DNA from: Huiozyma naganishii CBS 8797
Lineage: Eukaryota; Ascomycota; Saccharomycetes; Saccharomycetales; Saccharomycetaceae
Assembly: GCF_000348985.1 (NCBI RefSeq)
Contig: NC_035932.1
Coordinates: forward strand, 474,563 to 538,562
Reading direction: 5' to 3'
DNA: 64,000 nt
The notes beneath the pieces are model-generated. The model saw only the letters and a list, made by a program, of their open reading frames with translations. It searched no databases and had not been told where the DNA came from. This document shows, one piece after another, positions 48,697 to 57,690 of this stretch (the stretch's first letter is position 1; every line of letters begins with the position of its first letter). The translations under genes and the position numbers were made by a program.

Positions 48697-51600
48697 ATGG
48701 AAGGTGACAGTGCTTTTGCGGGGAACACCGCTGTTTCCGCGACGAACGAGTACCCCAGCGTGGCATGGCCGACGGTGCTCGATATTCCATTGAAGGCCTC
48801 TGAAGAATTGGTCAGTATAGATCTGGAGACGGATCTGCCGGATGACCCTGCGGATTTGCGAACTTTGCTTGTTGAAGAGAGCTCTGACAAGGAGCACTGG
48901 CTGACGATTGCCATTGCGTACTGCAACCAGGGGAAGATCCAGGACGGGATTGCCCTGATTCGCATGGCGTTGGAGGTTTTCCACGGCGCGGAGAGGGCGT
49001 CGCTACACACGCTTCTGAGCTGGGCGCATCTTACCTTGGCGAAGAAGGACACGACGGACCCACATTTGAGGGAACAATGCCTTGTAAACGCGGAGAACGA
49101 CTTGAAGGACGCCATTGGGTTTGACCCGACGTGGGTTGGGAATATGTTGGCGACAGTGGACCTGTACTACCAGAGGGGACACTACGATAAGGCTCTAGAG
49201 ACCTCGGACCTGTTTGTCAAGAGTATCCATGCAGAGGAGCGCAGAGCAGGGAAACAGCCCAAGATCAACTGCCTGTTCCTTCTCATGAGGGCGAAACTGT
49301 TGTACCAGAAGAAAAACTACATGGCGAGTCTGAAATCGTTCCAGGAATTGCTCGTCACGAACCCAGTGCTGAAACCGGACCCGAGGATTGGTATCGGTCT
49401 ATGTTTCTGGCAGTTGAAGGACTACCAAATGGCCATCAGCGCATGGGAGAGGGCGCTCGAATTGGACCCAGAGAACAAGACGGCATCGATACTGTGCCTG
49501 TTGGGCAAATTCCACAACAGTATTACAGATTCTAAGAACGATACACAGTTCACAGAAAGCTTCACCAAAGTTCTGACGGAATTGAATGACATATATACGA
49601 ACAACAAGGAGAACCCCGTCCTCTTGATCCTCCTACAAAGCTACTACTATTTCACTGGAGACTACTCAAGAGTCATTAAAATCTACGAAGCAAAGATATC
49701 TCCCAATGCATCCCTGATCACCCCAACGTTGATGTCGGATTCGACGTTTTGGTGCGGGAGAGCTCAATACGCTTTGAATAACTACAGAGAGGCGTTCGTT
49801 ATGTTCCAGGAGAGTTTGAAGACGAATGAGGATAACTTGCTTGCCAGGTTTGGTGTAGGGCAGTCCCAAATAAAGACGAATCTAGTGGAGGAGAGCATTT
49901 TGACTTTTGAAAACCTGTACAAGACAAATGAGAACATCCAGGAATTGAACTACGTTCTGGGACTATTATACGCTGAGAAGTGCCTAAACACTCGTTCCAG
50001 AAAGAAACTCTCCGGTAAGGATTCCAACTTCCTCATCACAAAGGCATTGCAGTACTTGGAAAAGTACATCAACTTAACGACAGCCAAGAAGAACCAACTG
50101 ATCATTAAGAGGGCGTATTTGGTGATGTCCGAATTGTATGAACTGCAAAACCAATATAAAAAATCGTTAGAACTTCTGTCCAAGGCTGCTGAAGAACTAC
50201 AGCTTATTGACGATGGCCACGTCCCACCGGAAGTATTCAACAATTTGGGGTTTTTCCATTTTATCAACGGAGATCACGCCAAAGCCATGGAATATTTTGA
50301 TAAAACGAAAAAATTGGTTACCGAATTGAAGGACAAAAGCCTCGAACTTACGATAGATTTTAACATTGGGAGGACTTTGGAAGGCGATCAAGTCGGCGAA
50401 GCGCAAGATATCTACAAGGGAATACTCACGGAACATCCAGCATACGTAGCAGCCCGGATACGGTCGCTCTTCTGCCAAATCTTGAACCGGGAAAAGACGA
50501 CCACGTTAGCGCATGATCTGAAACAGCTGTTGCACGATTTCTCCGATGATTTGGAGGTCCGTGCATTTTACAGTTGGTATTTGAAGAACTGCGATATAAA
50601 GGACAGCGACGCATTGGAGACGGCGCACAGTAAGGAGACGCTGGTGAAGTACGATTCTCATGATCTATATGCGCTAATCTCGTTGGCGAACCTTTACTGT
50701 GTGATCGCAAAGGAGGCCAAAAAATCAAGTTCCTCAAAAGAGCAAGAAAAGTCCAAACACTCGTACTTAAAGGCTACGCAACTCTACCAAAAAGTGTTAC
50801 AAATTGATCCTCTGAATGTGTTTGCTGCACAGGGTATAGCCATTGTGTTTGCCGAGAGCAAGAGGCTGGGCCCCGCGTTGGAGATCTTTAGGAAAGTGAG
50901 AGACTCGATCCACAACGTTGATGTGCACATCAACATCGCGCACTGCCTGTTGGAGATGAACGACTACGTGAAGGCAGCTGAGAACTACGAGATCATTTTA
51001 AAGAAGTTCGACAAGGAGATCCCCAACAGGGCGTACATTTTGAACCTGCTGGGCAAAGTATGGTACCTGCGTGGTTGTAAAGAGCGGAACGTTGGGTTTT
51101 TACAGAAATCTCTTGGGAACATTAAGTTGGCAATTGAAGATGAATCCTGTAAGACTCCACTGAACGGTAAGTTTTTGAACCGGTTGCAGTTCAATCTCAC
51201 GTTACTGCAATTCCAGATTTTGGAGACTCTTCGTAGGTCTGCTGCAAAGAACAGGACTCTGGCGGACTTGAAATCTGCCTCCGAGGAATTGACTCATGCT
51301 GTTTCTGTGTTGAAGCATCTGAGGGACGCTGATGATTTCAAGATTGTCTCTCAAGAGGAATTGGAGCAAAGAATTCAGCTTGCGGAGACGACGATGCGTA
51401 CTTCTCTGGACCGTTGTATCACTGAACAGGAAGCCTTTGAACGGGAGCAGAACTCCAAGTTGGACGAGGCACGTAAGATCTTGGAGATGAAGGAGCAACA
51501 AGAGCGGGAAACGCGGGCGAAGGAGGATATGGAGAAGCTCACGAAGCTTGCCCGGCAGAAGGAGGAGTACCAACGGTTGCAAGACGAGGCACAGAAGTTG

Positions 51601-51927
51601 ATCCAAGAACGTGAAACTTTTGAAGTTGGTGAAAACGACGTGGCGTACCGATCATCGGACAGCGGTGCTGTAGATGATGACGCCGCCGCCGCCGGGGACG
51701 GGAAGAGGCAGAAGAAGCGGAAGACGAAGCAGGGTACCAAGGCGAAGAGGACAAAACGGGACGCTGTGGCCGAGTCCAGCGACGGGGACAGCGACGGGGA
51801 AGAGATCGCTGTCCGCAAGAGAGCGAAACGGTCCGCCAATGCGGATGCCTCGGTCGAGGAGAGCGACAGGGAGGAGGCACAACTGTCCCCTCCCGCGAGC
51901 GACGATGACCAGGACGGGTTGTTCTAA
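48697..51927 (+). CDS. CTR9: Paf1-complex subunit Ctr9
   Basis: TPR scaffold of the Paf1 complex, which travels with RNA polymerase II and promotes H2B ubiquitination and H3 methylation. From the ATG at 48697 (MEGDSAFAGNT) the product is 1076 residues, against 1077 in S. cerevisiae. Many tetratricopeptide repeats fill residues about 60-830 (for example AISAWERALELDPENKTA, KATQLYQKVLQIDPLNVFAAQGIAIVFAE). A long charged coiled coil follows at about 890-970, then an acidic/basic tail with nuclear-localisation-type KKRKTKQGTKAKRTKR. Divergent from NOP8 as in YOL144W-YOL145C. Confidence 0.96.
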   Translation: MEGDSAFAGNTAVSATNEYPSVAWPTVLDIPLKASEELVSIDLETDLPDDPADLRTLLVEESSDKEHWLTIAIAYCNQGKIQDGIALIRMALEVFHGAERASLHTLLSWAHLTLAKKDTTDPHLREQCLVNAENDLKDAIGFDPTWVGNMLATVDLYYQRGHYDKALETSDLFVKSIHAEERRAGKQPKINCLFLLMRAKLLYQKKNYMASLKSFQELLVTNPVLKPDPRIGIGLCFWQLKDYQMAISAWERALELDPENKTASILCLLGKFHNSITDSKNDTQFTESFTKVLTELNDIYTNNKENPVLLILLQSYYYFTGDYSRVIKIYEAKISPNASLITPTLMSDSTFWCGRAQYALNNYREAFVMFQESLKTNEDNLLARFGVGQSQIKTNLVEESILTFENLYKTNENIQELNYVLGLLYAEKCLNTRSRKKLSGKDSNFLITKALQYLEKYINLTTAKKNQLIIKRAYLVMSELYELQNQYKKSLELLSKAAEELQLIDDGHVPPEVFNNLGFFHFINGDHAKAMEYFDKTKKLVTELKDKSLELTIDFNIGRTLEGDQVGEAQDIYKGILTEHPAYVAARIRSLFCQILNREKTTTLAHDLKQLLHDFSDDLEVRAFYSWYLKNCDIKDSDALETAHSKETLVKYDSHDLYALISLANLYCVIAKEAKKSSSSKEQEKSKHSYLKATQLYQKVLQIDPLNVFAAQGIAIVFAESKRLGPALEIFRKVRDSIHNVDVHINIAHCLLEMNDYVKAAENYEIILKKFDKEIPNRAYILNLLGKVWYLRGCKERNVGFLQKSLGNIKLAIEDESCKTPLNGKFLNRLQFNLTLLQFQILETLRRSAAKNRTLADLKSASEELTHAVSVLKHLRDADDFKIVSQEELEQRIQLAETTMRTSLDRCITEQEAFEREQNSKLDEARKILEMKEQQERETRAKEDMEKLTKLARQKEEYQRLQDEAQKLIQERETFEVGENDVAYRSSDSGAVDDDAAAAGDGKRQKKRKTKQGTKAKRTKRDAVAESSDGDSDGEEIAVRKRAKRSANADASVEESDREEAQLSPPASDDDQDGLF

Positions 51928-52003
51928 AGTGTAAGTAATTAATGTATATATATGCGATGTATGTACGGTAAAAGTTTGATGAGAAGGAGGAACCCTTCAC
52001 AGG

Positions 52004-52600
52004 TCACTGAAGCAGCCACTTCTTGGAGTCCCTGTAGGCTTCATGTGCCTCTTTGTAAACGGTCTTCTCCCACTCGTCCATTGTGAGCATGAACGGGCTG
52101 CTGTGGTGGACCCCATTTTGGCGAGACGCCAGTGGCCCTGCCAAGTCGTCCAGAGTGCGTTCTACAAGAGTGACGTTCGCCGCGTTGCTGTTAATCTCTT
52201 GAGCACGCGCAAGCAGCAGCCGTGCCACGGTCTCCCCGAGCTCCGCGTCGCTGAATAAGTTGACCCACTTGACCGCGAGCGCGTAGAAGTAGGGACTCAC
52301 CGCGTGCAAGTCGAGAGCAACCGGGTCCGCCTTGACCGCGTTCATGACCCGAGCTGCAAACGTATCCGGTGGCAGCAACTCGACAAATGGCGTGTCACCG
52401 TCACCGTCGCCCTCACCGTCACCAGCACCAACGATGGCCAGGATCCGAGCAAGCCACAGGGGCAACTCCAACTTGCTGTTCCGCGCAACGGACTCACCGG
52501 GCTGCCCAGCGAGAAACCCGACTTGGGCCACCTCCAGTTGGAACTTGCAGGGCACCTCCACGGCGTCCGCAAGCACGTCGTCCACGTCGAAGTATCCCAT
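52004..52600 (-). CDS. PSF3: GINS complex subunit Psf3
   Basis: One of four GINS subunits that, with Cdc45 and Mcm2-7, forms the CMG replicative helicase. The 198 residues (S. cerevisiae 194) start with the Psf3 signature MGYFDVDDVLADAVEVPCKF. The GINS A domain follows (LPLWLARILAI; PYFYALAVKWVNLFSDAE). The C-terminal helix ends in WLLQ. A short acidic low-complexity insert (GDGEGDGDGD) near residue 70 is a local peculiarity. Convergent with CTR9, divergent from PEX11. Confidence 0.94.
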   Translation of the reverse strand: MGYFDVDDVLADAVEVPCKFQLEVAQVGFLAGQPGESVARNSKLELPLWLARILAIVGAGDGEGDGDGDTPFVELLPPDTFAARVMNAVKADPVALDLHAVSPYFYALAVKWVNLFSDAELGETVARLLLARAQEINSNAANVTLVERTLDDLAGPLASRQNGVHHSSPFMLTMDEWEKTVYKEAHEAYRDSKKWLLQ

Positions 52601-52885
52601 CGCGGTGCTTCTGGGAGGGTTCTTGGACCCCAGCCAGTCGCGGACGTAACCCTCGCGTTTTACTCCACAGCTAAAGCGGGACGTTTTTGACCGACGATCA
52701 ACGGTGGAAGGGGTCTGTTCGCTGCTGTTGCTGTTGGGGTTCGAGGTGTTCTCAGTTCCTGCTTGTCCTGTATTTAAGCCGTGGGTGTGCTAAGTCTGTG
52801 TGTGATAAGTGTGTCGGTTCTTTCGCTGGTTCGTCTGTTCCTACACTCCAAGCAGAGCATTCTACGTGTAGGTATAGGTATAGAG

Positions 52886-53620
52886 ATGGTGTGCGATAGT
52901 GTTGTGTACCACCCGACGGTGACGAGACTGGTCCAGTTCCTGGACACCACAGCTGGCAGGGAGAAGCTGCTGCGGTTGCTGCAGTACCTGTGCAGGTTTC
53001 TTGCCTCGAGGGGCTCCCTGGGACCAGGGAAGTACTTGGCCAAGACGTTGCAGTTGCAGTTCACGATGGTGAGGAAACTGTTGCGGTTCGCGAAACCTTT
53101 GAACCACTTGCAACTGGCCGCGAAGTTCTACGACGCACGGCTCGACGCGGACTCCGCAGTGCGCGCGTTGCAAGTCGCGAAGAACCTCATGTTCGCCGTG
53201 TACCTCACACTCGACCAGGTCAACTTGCTCCGTATCCTCAAGATTGTCCCCACGACACAGCTCACGGGGAACAAAGTGCCCCGGTGGGCCAACTGGTTTT
53301 GGTTGCTCGCCCTGGTGAACGGGTTGCTTCTCGATGTCCGCAACTTACAAGTGTCCCTTGCAAAACTGGCACAACTCAAGGGTGCAGAGACCAGTGAGAA
53401 GCAAGCAGAGGCCAATGGCCAGCCTACAGAGGAAGCTGCTGCCCGCACGTTCCAAGCAGTAGCGAAGCAGAAGTTTGCAGCGACGAGAAGACTTGTCTGG
53501 GACGCGGCAGACACGTTCATCGTCCTCAACAACCTCGGGTATCTACACAGCAACGACGGCTCCATCGGGCTCGCAGGTGTCTTTACCTCCTTCCTGGGAC
53601 TGCAAGACCTGTGGAAGTGA
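52886..53620 (+). CDS. PEX11: Peroxisome division protein Pex11
   Basis: Peroxisomal membrane protein that elongates membranes before fission. I use the ATG at 52886 (MVCDSVVYHPTVTRLVQFLD), giving 244 residues (S. cerevisiae 236); the frame is open upstream to 52781 but lacks similarity there. Conserved Pex11 features are the N-terminal amphipathic helices (REKLLRLLQYLCRFLASRG; MVRKLLRFAKPLNHLQLAAKF), a membrane-associated segment (NWFWLLALVNGLLLDVRNL), and the final YLHSNDGSIGLAGVFTSFLGL with its terminal membrane segment. Confidence 0.95.
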   Translation: MVCDSVVYHPTVTRLVQFLDTTAGREKLLRLLQYLCRFLASRGSLGPGKYLAKTLQLQFTMVRKLLRFAKPLNHLQLAAKFYDARLDADSAVRALQVAKNLMFAVYLTLDQVNLLRILKIVPTTQLTGNKVPRWANWFWLLALVNGLLLDVRNLQVSLAKLAQLKGAETSEKQAEANGQPTEEAAARTFQAVAKQKFAATRRLVWDAADTFIVLNNLGYLHSNDGSIGLAGVFTSFLGLQDLWK

Positions 53621-53903
53621 GCCGGGGCGCGTCCCTTCCTATATCTTTATGTATTGCTTTTAAAGTTCAGTATACGTTACACGCTGTTTTACCTACAAGA
53701 TGCGAACAAAACCCAATTGGCCTAGCTGCCTTCGACTAATCAGTTCCAATCGATCTCTGCCAGGCTCAACCCAGGGCAACATTGACTCGTCCCACTGTGC
53801 CGTCCACAACTCATCGATATTTGAATAAAATTCAGCTTCGAGTCGAAACGGTGTCCCAGACAGCGCACAGCAGCAGCAGCAGCGCAGACGCACCGCGGGA
53901 GCA

Positions 53904-55757
53904 ATGGTCGAGGGAGCCGCGTTTGGGATTCCAGTGAACGTGAACACATCCGCACAGAACTCTCCGGGGCCTCTGCATCCACAGGGGAGACCCAGTGCGG
54001 CCGGTGCAGCCAGTGCGGCCGGTGGGGCTGTTAATGTACCCGCTCGGTCACCCAATGGAGCCGCTGGAGTAGGTGCGAGGGGGCAGCCCGGTGGGGAGAT
54101 TGACGTGTCGCGGCTGGATCCGCAGCAGAGACAGCGGCTACTCTTACAACAGCGCGCCATGCAGCAACAGAGACAGCAGCAGGCTCTGCAGAACTACGAG
54201 GCACAGTTCTACCAGCTGCTTGCGATCCACAACAAGAAACCGAAGCGACTGTACAATTTTGCAGAGAACACAGACGATATACTAGCCAAATACGAACAAT
54301 ACCGGCCAAGCTTCGAGTTCCACATCTACGAAAGTAACTACAAGATATGCGCTCCAGCGAATACAAGACTACAACAGCAGCAGAGTGCTCCGGAACTGTC
54401 CAACGATGGTCTCGTACTTAACAAGAACAACCAAACGCTCAAGGAGTTTTTGGAGTACGTAGCGAGAGGAAGAATACCAGAGGCCATAATGGAGGTTCTC
54501 AGGGACTCTAACATTCAATTCTACGAGGGGAACCTGATCCTACAAGTTTACGACCACACAAACACCGTGGATGTTGCACCCAGGTCAAAACCACCAAGTG
54601 TCGCTCCAACAGGTGTCCCGCCAACAAGCATCCCACCACAAACACCGGGCCAGGGCAGCGTGGCGCCCAGTAACGCAACGTCACAAAGTGCAGTAAAGAC
54701 AGAGAACCCAAATGTGACGACAAAGAAAGAACAAAACACTTCGACTTCGACTCCTGAACCGCAGGGGAAAACTTTGAAACGACCTAGAGTATACCGTACC
54801 CTTTTGAAACCCAACGATTTAACAAGGTATTACGATATGATGACATTGGCGGACCAGGCGAGGTTCTCCGACAGTATATACCAGCAGCTTGAGGCAGAAG
54901 TACTTTGCCTGACCAAACGAAATTTAAACCTCGAGGTCAACCTGAACCCTTACGAACACAGGGACAAACTGGATGTCAGCAAAGTTTTCACAGAACCCAT
55001 ATGTGATGAGGATACTGGTAAAGTAACGTTCAAACACAGGGAGGAGTCCACAAGACCAGGGACAAAGGGAGTTGTAGGGCACATTGAAGAACATGAAGAC
55101 CTGCCCCAGCATAGCTCCAACTATGAGCAGCTGATGCTCATTATGAATGACAGAACAACAAGCTCTACAAACTCTACATTTGCTGCAGCACTCGCGAAGC
55201 AGGTATCAAACTCCAATTCCAATAATTCAGATTCCTTGCTCAACTCGAGTGGGAGCAGGAACTCGACGGCGTCATCCGGGAACAGCACTGGATCGAAACA
55301 AAGCGCAAAGAGTAATCAGGTCGCTATAGCAGCAGCAGCTGCCGCTGCAGCGGTTGGGTCCATGAATGAAAATAACCAATTCAGCAGGTTGAAATTCATC
55401 GAACAGTGGAGACTGAATAAGGAGAAAAGGAAGCAACAACAGCAAAGCCTTGGGATGAAAGGTGCCAATGCGCAGTTTGACACCAAGATATCGATGACTT
55501 TACCATTGAACCCACAGCAACAGCTCTTACAGCAACAACAGCAGCAGCAGCAACAACAGCAACCGAACAACCAGAAAAATACTAAACGGGGTGCTAACAA
55601 GGACGGTAAACCGAAGCCGAAGAAGCCAAGGAAGACCAAAAAAACCGCTGCAACAGATGGAGGAGGTGAGCCCACGCCAAAGAAGAAGAGGCCCGCCAAG
55701 AAGAAACAAACTCCGGCGGACACTCAGCCGTCATCAACAACAAACACACCTTCTTGA
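53904..55757 (+). CDS. SPT20: SAGA subunit Spt20 (Ada5)
   Basis: Structural subunit that holds the SAGA coactivator complex together. The 617-residue product (S. cerevisiae 604) has a low-complexity Ala/Gly N-terminus and the Spt20 core domain at about 115-300: KKPKRLYNFAENTDDILAKYEQYRPSFEFHIYESNYKIC and IPEAIMEVLRDSNIQFYEGNLILQVYDHT. The mid-region block VYRTLLKPNDLTRYYDMMTLADQARFSDS follows. The C-terminus carries polyglutamine (about 535-555) and a lysine-rich tail (KPKPKKPRKTKK). Polyglutamine length may be variable. Confidence 0.95.
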   Translation: MVEGAAFGIPVNVNTSAQNSPGPLHPQGRPSAAGAASAAGGAVNVPARSPNGAAGVGARGQPGGEIDVSRLDPQQRQRLLLQQRAMQQQRQQQALQNYEAQFYQLLAIHNKKPKRLYNFAENTDDILAKYEQYRPSFEFHIYESNYKICAPANTRLQQQQSAPELSNDGLVLNKNNQTLKEFLEYVARGRIPEAIMEVLRDSNIQFYEGNLILQVYDHTNTVDVAPRSKPPSVAPTGVPPTSIPPQTPGQGSVAPSNATSQSAVKTENPNVTTKKEQNTSTSTPEPQGKTLKRPRVYRTLLKPNDLTRYYDMMTLADQARFSDSIYQQLEAEVLCLTKRNLNLEVNLNPYEHRDKLDVSKVFTEPICDEDTGKVTFKHREESTRPGTKGVVGHIEEHEDLPQHSSNYEQLMLIMNDRTTSSTNSTFAAALAKQVSNSNSNNSDSLLNSSGSRNSTASSGNSTGSKQSAKSNQVAIAAAAAAAAVGSMNENNQFSRLKFIEQWRLNKEKRKQQQQSLGMKGANAQFDTKISMTLPLNPQQQLLQQQQQQQQQQQPNNQKNTKRGANKDGKPKPKKPRKTKKTAATDGGGEPTPKKKRPAKKKQTPADTQPSSTTNTPS

Positions 55758-55867
55758 AGAGGTGCTTGATACGATAGAACATGTAACTGCGTTAGATAAT
55801 ACAAATGCTAAGATTATACAGAGAAAGAGTCGCCCACCAGGGCCCCCATTTTCTTTTTGGTTGGCAA

Positions 55868-56452
55868 TCAAGCAAACGATTCCTTTGGGTCGTTCTTTAA
55901 CAAGTAGGTGATAAGTTCGTAAATGTTTTGTCTGTCTGCTGCAGTGTGGATCCATATCCCATACACTTCATGCTTCAGGTTCTTAATGATTATTAAATCG
56001 TCCTTGACCTCTATTCCCATCAAATGCAGCGGATTTTGCTGGTCCTCTGCAGAATTGGAGGTTTTTCTCTGTTTTATCACACTGTCTGGAACAATACCGA
56101 TGGAGAAATTTTCTGGATTGATTCTGTTCAACACAATCAAACCGTAGTTATATATATCTGGACCTCTGAGAGGCTCGCCAGAACTGTAGTGTTGCTGAGA
56201 AGAATCGTTGTCCTGCTTTGGGAGCTTTGTGGGACCCGCAGTCAAATCTCGTAGATATATGGCAAGCACACCCTGGTAATCCAGCTTGTTCCATTCATCT
56301 TTGCCAAAATCCCACTTGTATATCGAGGCGTGTGGGGTGTGGAACAGCAGTTGCTTGATCTTGGGATCGTACCTGCCGATGACATTGAAGTTCAGTGCTT
56401 TCCTATAGAATTCCAAGGCATTGCTAGACTCTGCTTCTTTGCTTGCTGTCAT
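55868..56452 (-). CDS. DCP1: mRNA decapping subunit Dcp1
   Basis: EVH1-fold activator of the Dcp2 decapping enzyme, found in P-bodies. The 194 residues (S. cerevisiae 231) show the Dcp1 order: N-terminal helix (ALEFYRKALNFNVIGRYDPKIKQLLFHTPHASIYKW), the EVH1 strands (YGLIVLNRINPENFSIGIVPDS), and the C-terminal VYGIWIHTAADRQNIYELITYLL, whose tryptophan lies in the proline-ligand groove. The variable loop seen in S. cerevisiae is shorter. Convergent with SPT20, as in YOL148C-YOL149W. Confidence 0.95.
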   Translation of the reverse strand: MTASKEAESSNALEFYRKALNFNVIGRYDPKIKQLLFHTPHASIYKWDFGKDEWNKLDYQGVLAIYLRDLTAGPTKLPKQDNDSSQQHYSSGEPLRGPDIYNYGLIVLNRINPENFSIGIVPDSVIKQRKTSNSAEDQQNPLHLMGIEVKDDLIIIKNLKHEVYGIWIHTAADRQNIYELITYLLKNDPKESFA

Positions 56453-56610
56453 CGTGTGGTCCCGAAGTCCGCTGAATGGGGTTTCTCCCGTGACTCAAGA
56501 GAAGTGTTCAAGTTGTCAAAATTTTTGATATAAAATTATTCTGCATTAATATACTTATCTGTTATTAAGATAGATAGGATGGAGGCTATGTACAGGTGGT
56601 ATGCTTTAAA

Positions 56611-57690
56611 TCAGGAGAACTCTTTGTCGAAGTCGGTTAGGGCAAACCTGTAACGTACGTCACCTTTCTCCATTCTGGTGAACACTTCTTTGACGCCCTT
56701 TTCGCCAATTGGAACAGTTTCGACCCATAGCTTCACCTCCTTTTCTGCAGCCAGCTTGAGTAACTGTTTCAGCTCGGTCATCGAACCCAAGAAGCTGTTT
56801 GAGATGGAGACACCAACAAGACCAAAGGGTTTCATCTTCAAAACCTCGTGCTGCTCTGGGATGGCAATCGAAACGATTCGCCCACCCACGGTTAGAATGT
56901 TTGGTAGTGTGTTGAAGTCAATATCGGTCAGCGACCCTGCACAAATTACGACGAGGTCTAGCTTATCGAAATATTCCTTGTGCCAGTCGGGTTCCTCTTT
57001 TATAGCGATGAAGTGATCCGCTCCCAACTTCATTGCGTCGTCCCTTTTCTTTGATGTTCTGGAGATGGCGTAAACCTCGGCACCCATGGCTTTAGCCAGT
57101 ATGATCCCCATATGTCCGATACCACCAATACCAATTATCCCGACTTTCTTACCTGGTCCGCAACCGTTTCTCTTCAATGGTGAAAACACTGTCAACCCGC
57201 CGCACATTAATGGGGCCGCCAGGTGGGAGGGAATCGATTCCGGGATTGGCACTGCGAAATGTTCATGGACTCTCACATAGTTGGCATACCCGCCTCTGGA
57301 AGAGTATCCATCTTCGTATGGATTAGCATACGTGCAAACCACTTTGGCACAGTATGGCTCGTTATCGTTGATGCAACGATCGCACTCCAGGCAGGACATG
57401 GCTTGTGCACCCATCCCGACACGGTCACCGATCTTGTAACCGCTGTTACACTTGGGTCCCATCTTGACAATGGTCCCGATTATTTCATGTCCAACAACCA
57501 AAGGTTTTGGCGTGTCCCCCCAATTACCGCTAGCGCAATGTACGTCAGAACCGCACACACCACATGCTTCGATCTTGATGTCGATGTCGTGGTCGCCAAA
57601 CTTCTTTGGAGAATATTCGGTTTTCTTGACGTTCTTCCAGTCCTTGTGGTCCAACACGGCAATACCTTGGAATTTTTCTGGATATGACAT
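56611..57690 (-). CDS. ADH6: NADPH-dependent medium-chain alcohol dehydrogenase (Adh6/Adh7 type)
   Basis: Zinc- and NADPH-dependent reductase of aldehydes such as cinnamaldehyde, veratraldehyde and fusel aldehydes. The ATG at 57690 (MSYPEKFQGIAV) gives 359 residues, against 360 in Adh6; an in-frame ATG at 57741 adds 17 residues (Asn/Gln-rich) of doubtful relevance. Catalytic-zinc residues are in CGVCGSDVH and GHE. The structural-zinc cysteines are in CLECDRCINDNEPYC. The nucleotide fold is marked by GIGGIGHMG, and SRTSKKRDD supplies the basic residues that favour NADPH. ADH6/ADH7 are subtelomeric in S. cerevisiae too. This is the last intact ordinary gene before the subtelomere. Confidence 0.94.
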   Translation of the reverse strand: MSYPEKFQGIAVLDHKDWKNVKKTEYSPKKFGDHDIDIKIEACGVCGSDVHCASGNWGDTPKPLVVGHEIIGTIVKMGPKCNSGYKIGDRVGMGAQAMSCLECDRCINDNEPYCAKVVCTYANPYEDGYSSRGGYANYVRVHEHFAVPIPESIPSHLAAPLMCGGLTVFSPLKRNGCGPGKKVGIIGIGGIGHMGIILAKAMGAEVYAISRTSKKRDDAMKLGADHFIAIKEEPDWHKEYFDKLDLVVICAGSLTDIDFNTLPNILTVGGRIVSIAIPEQHEVLKMKPFGLVGVSISNSFLGSMTELKQLLKLAAEKEVKLWVETVPIGEKGVKEVFTRMEKGDVRYRFALTDFDKEFS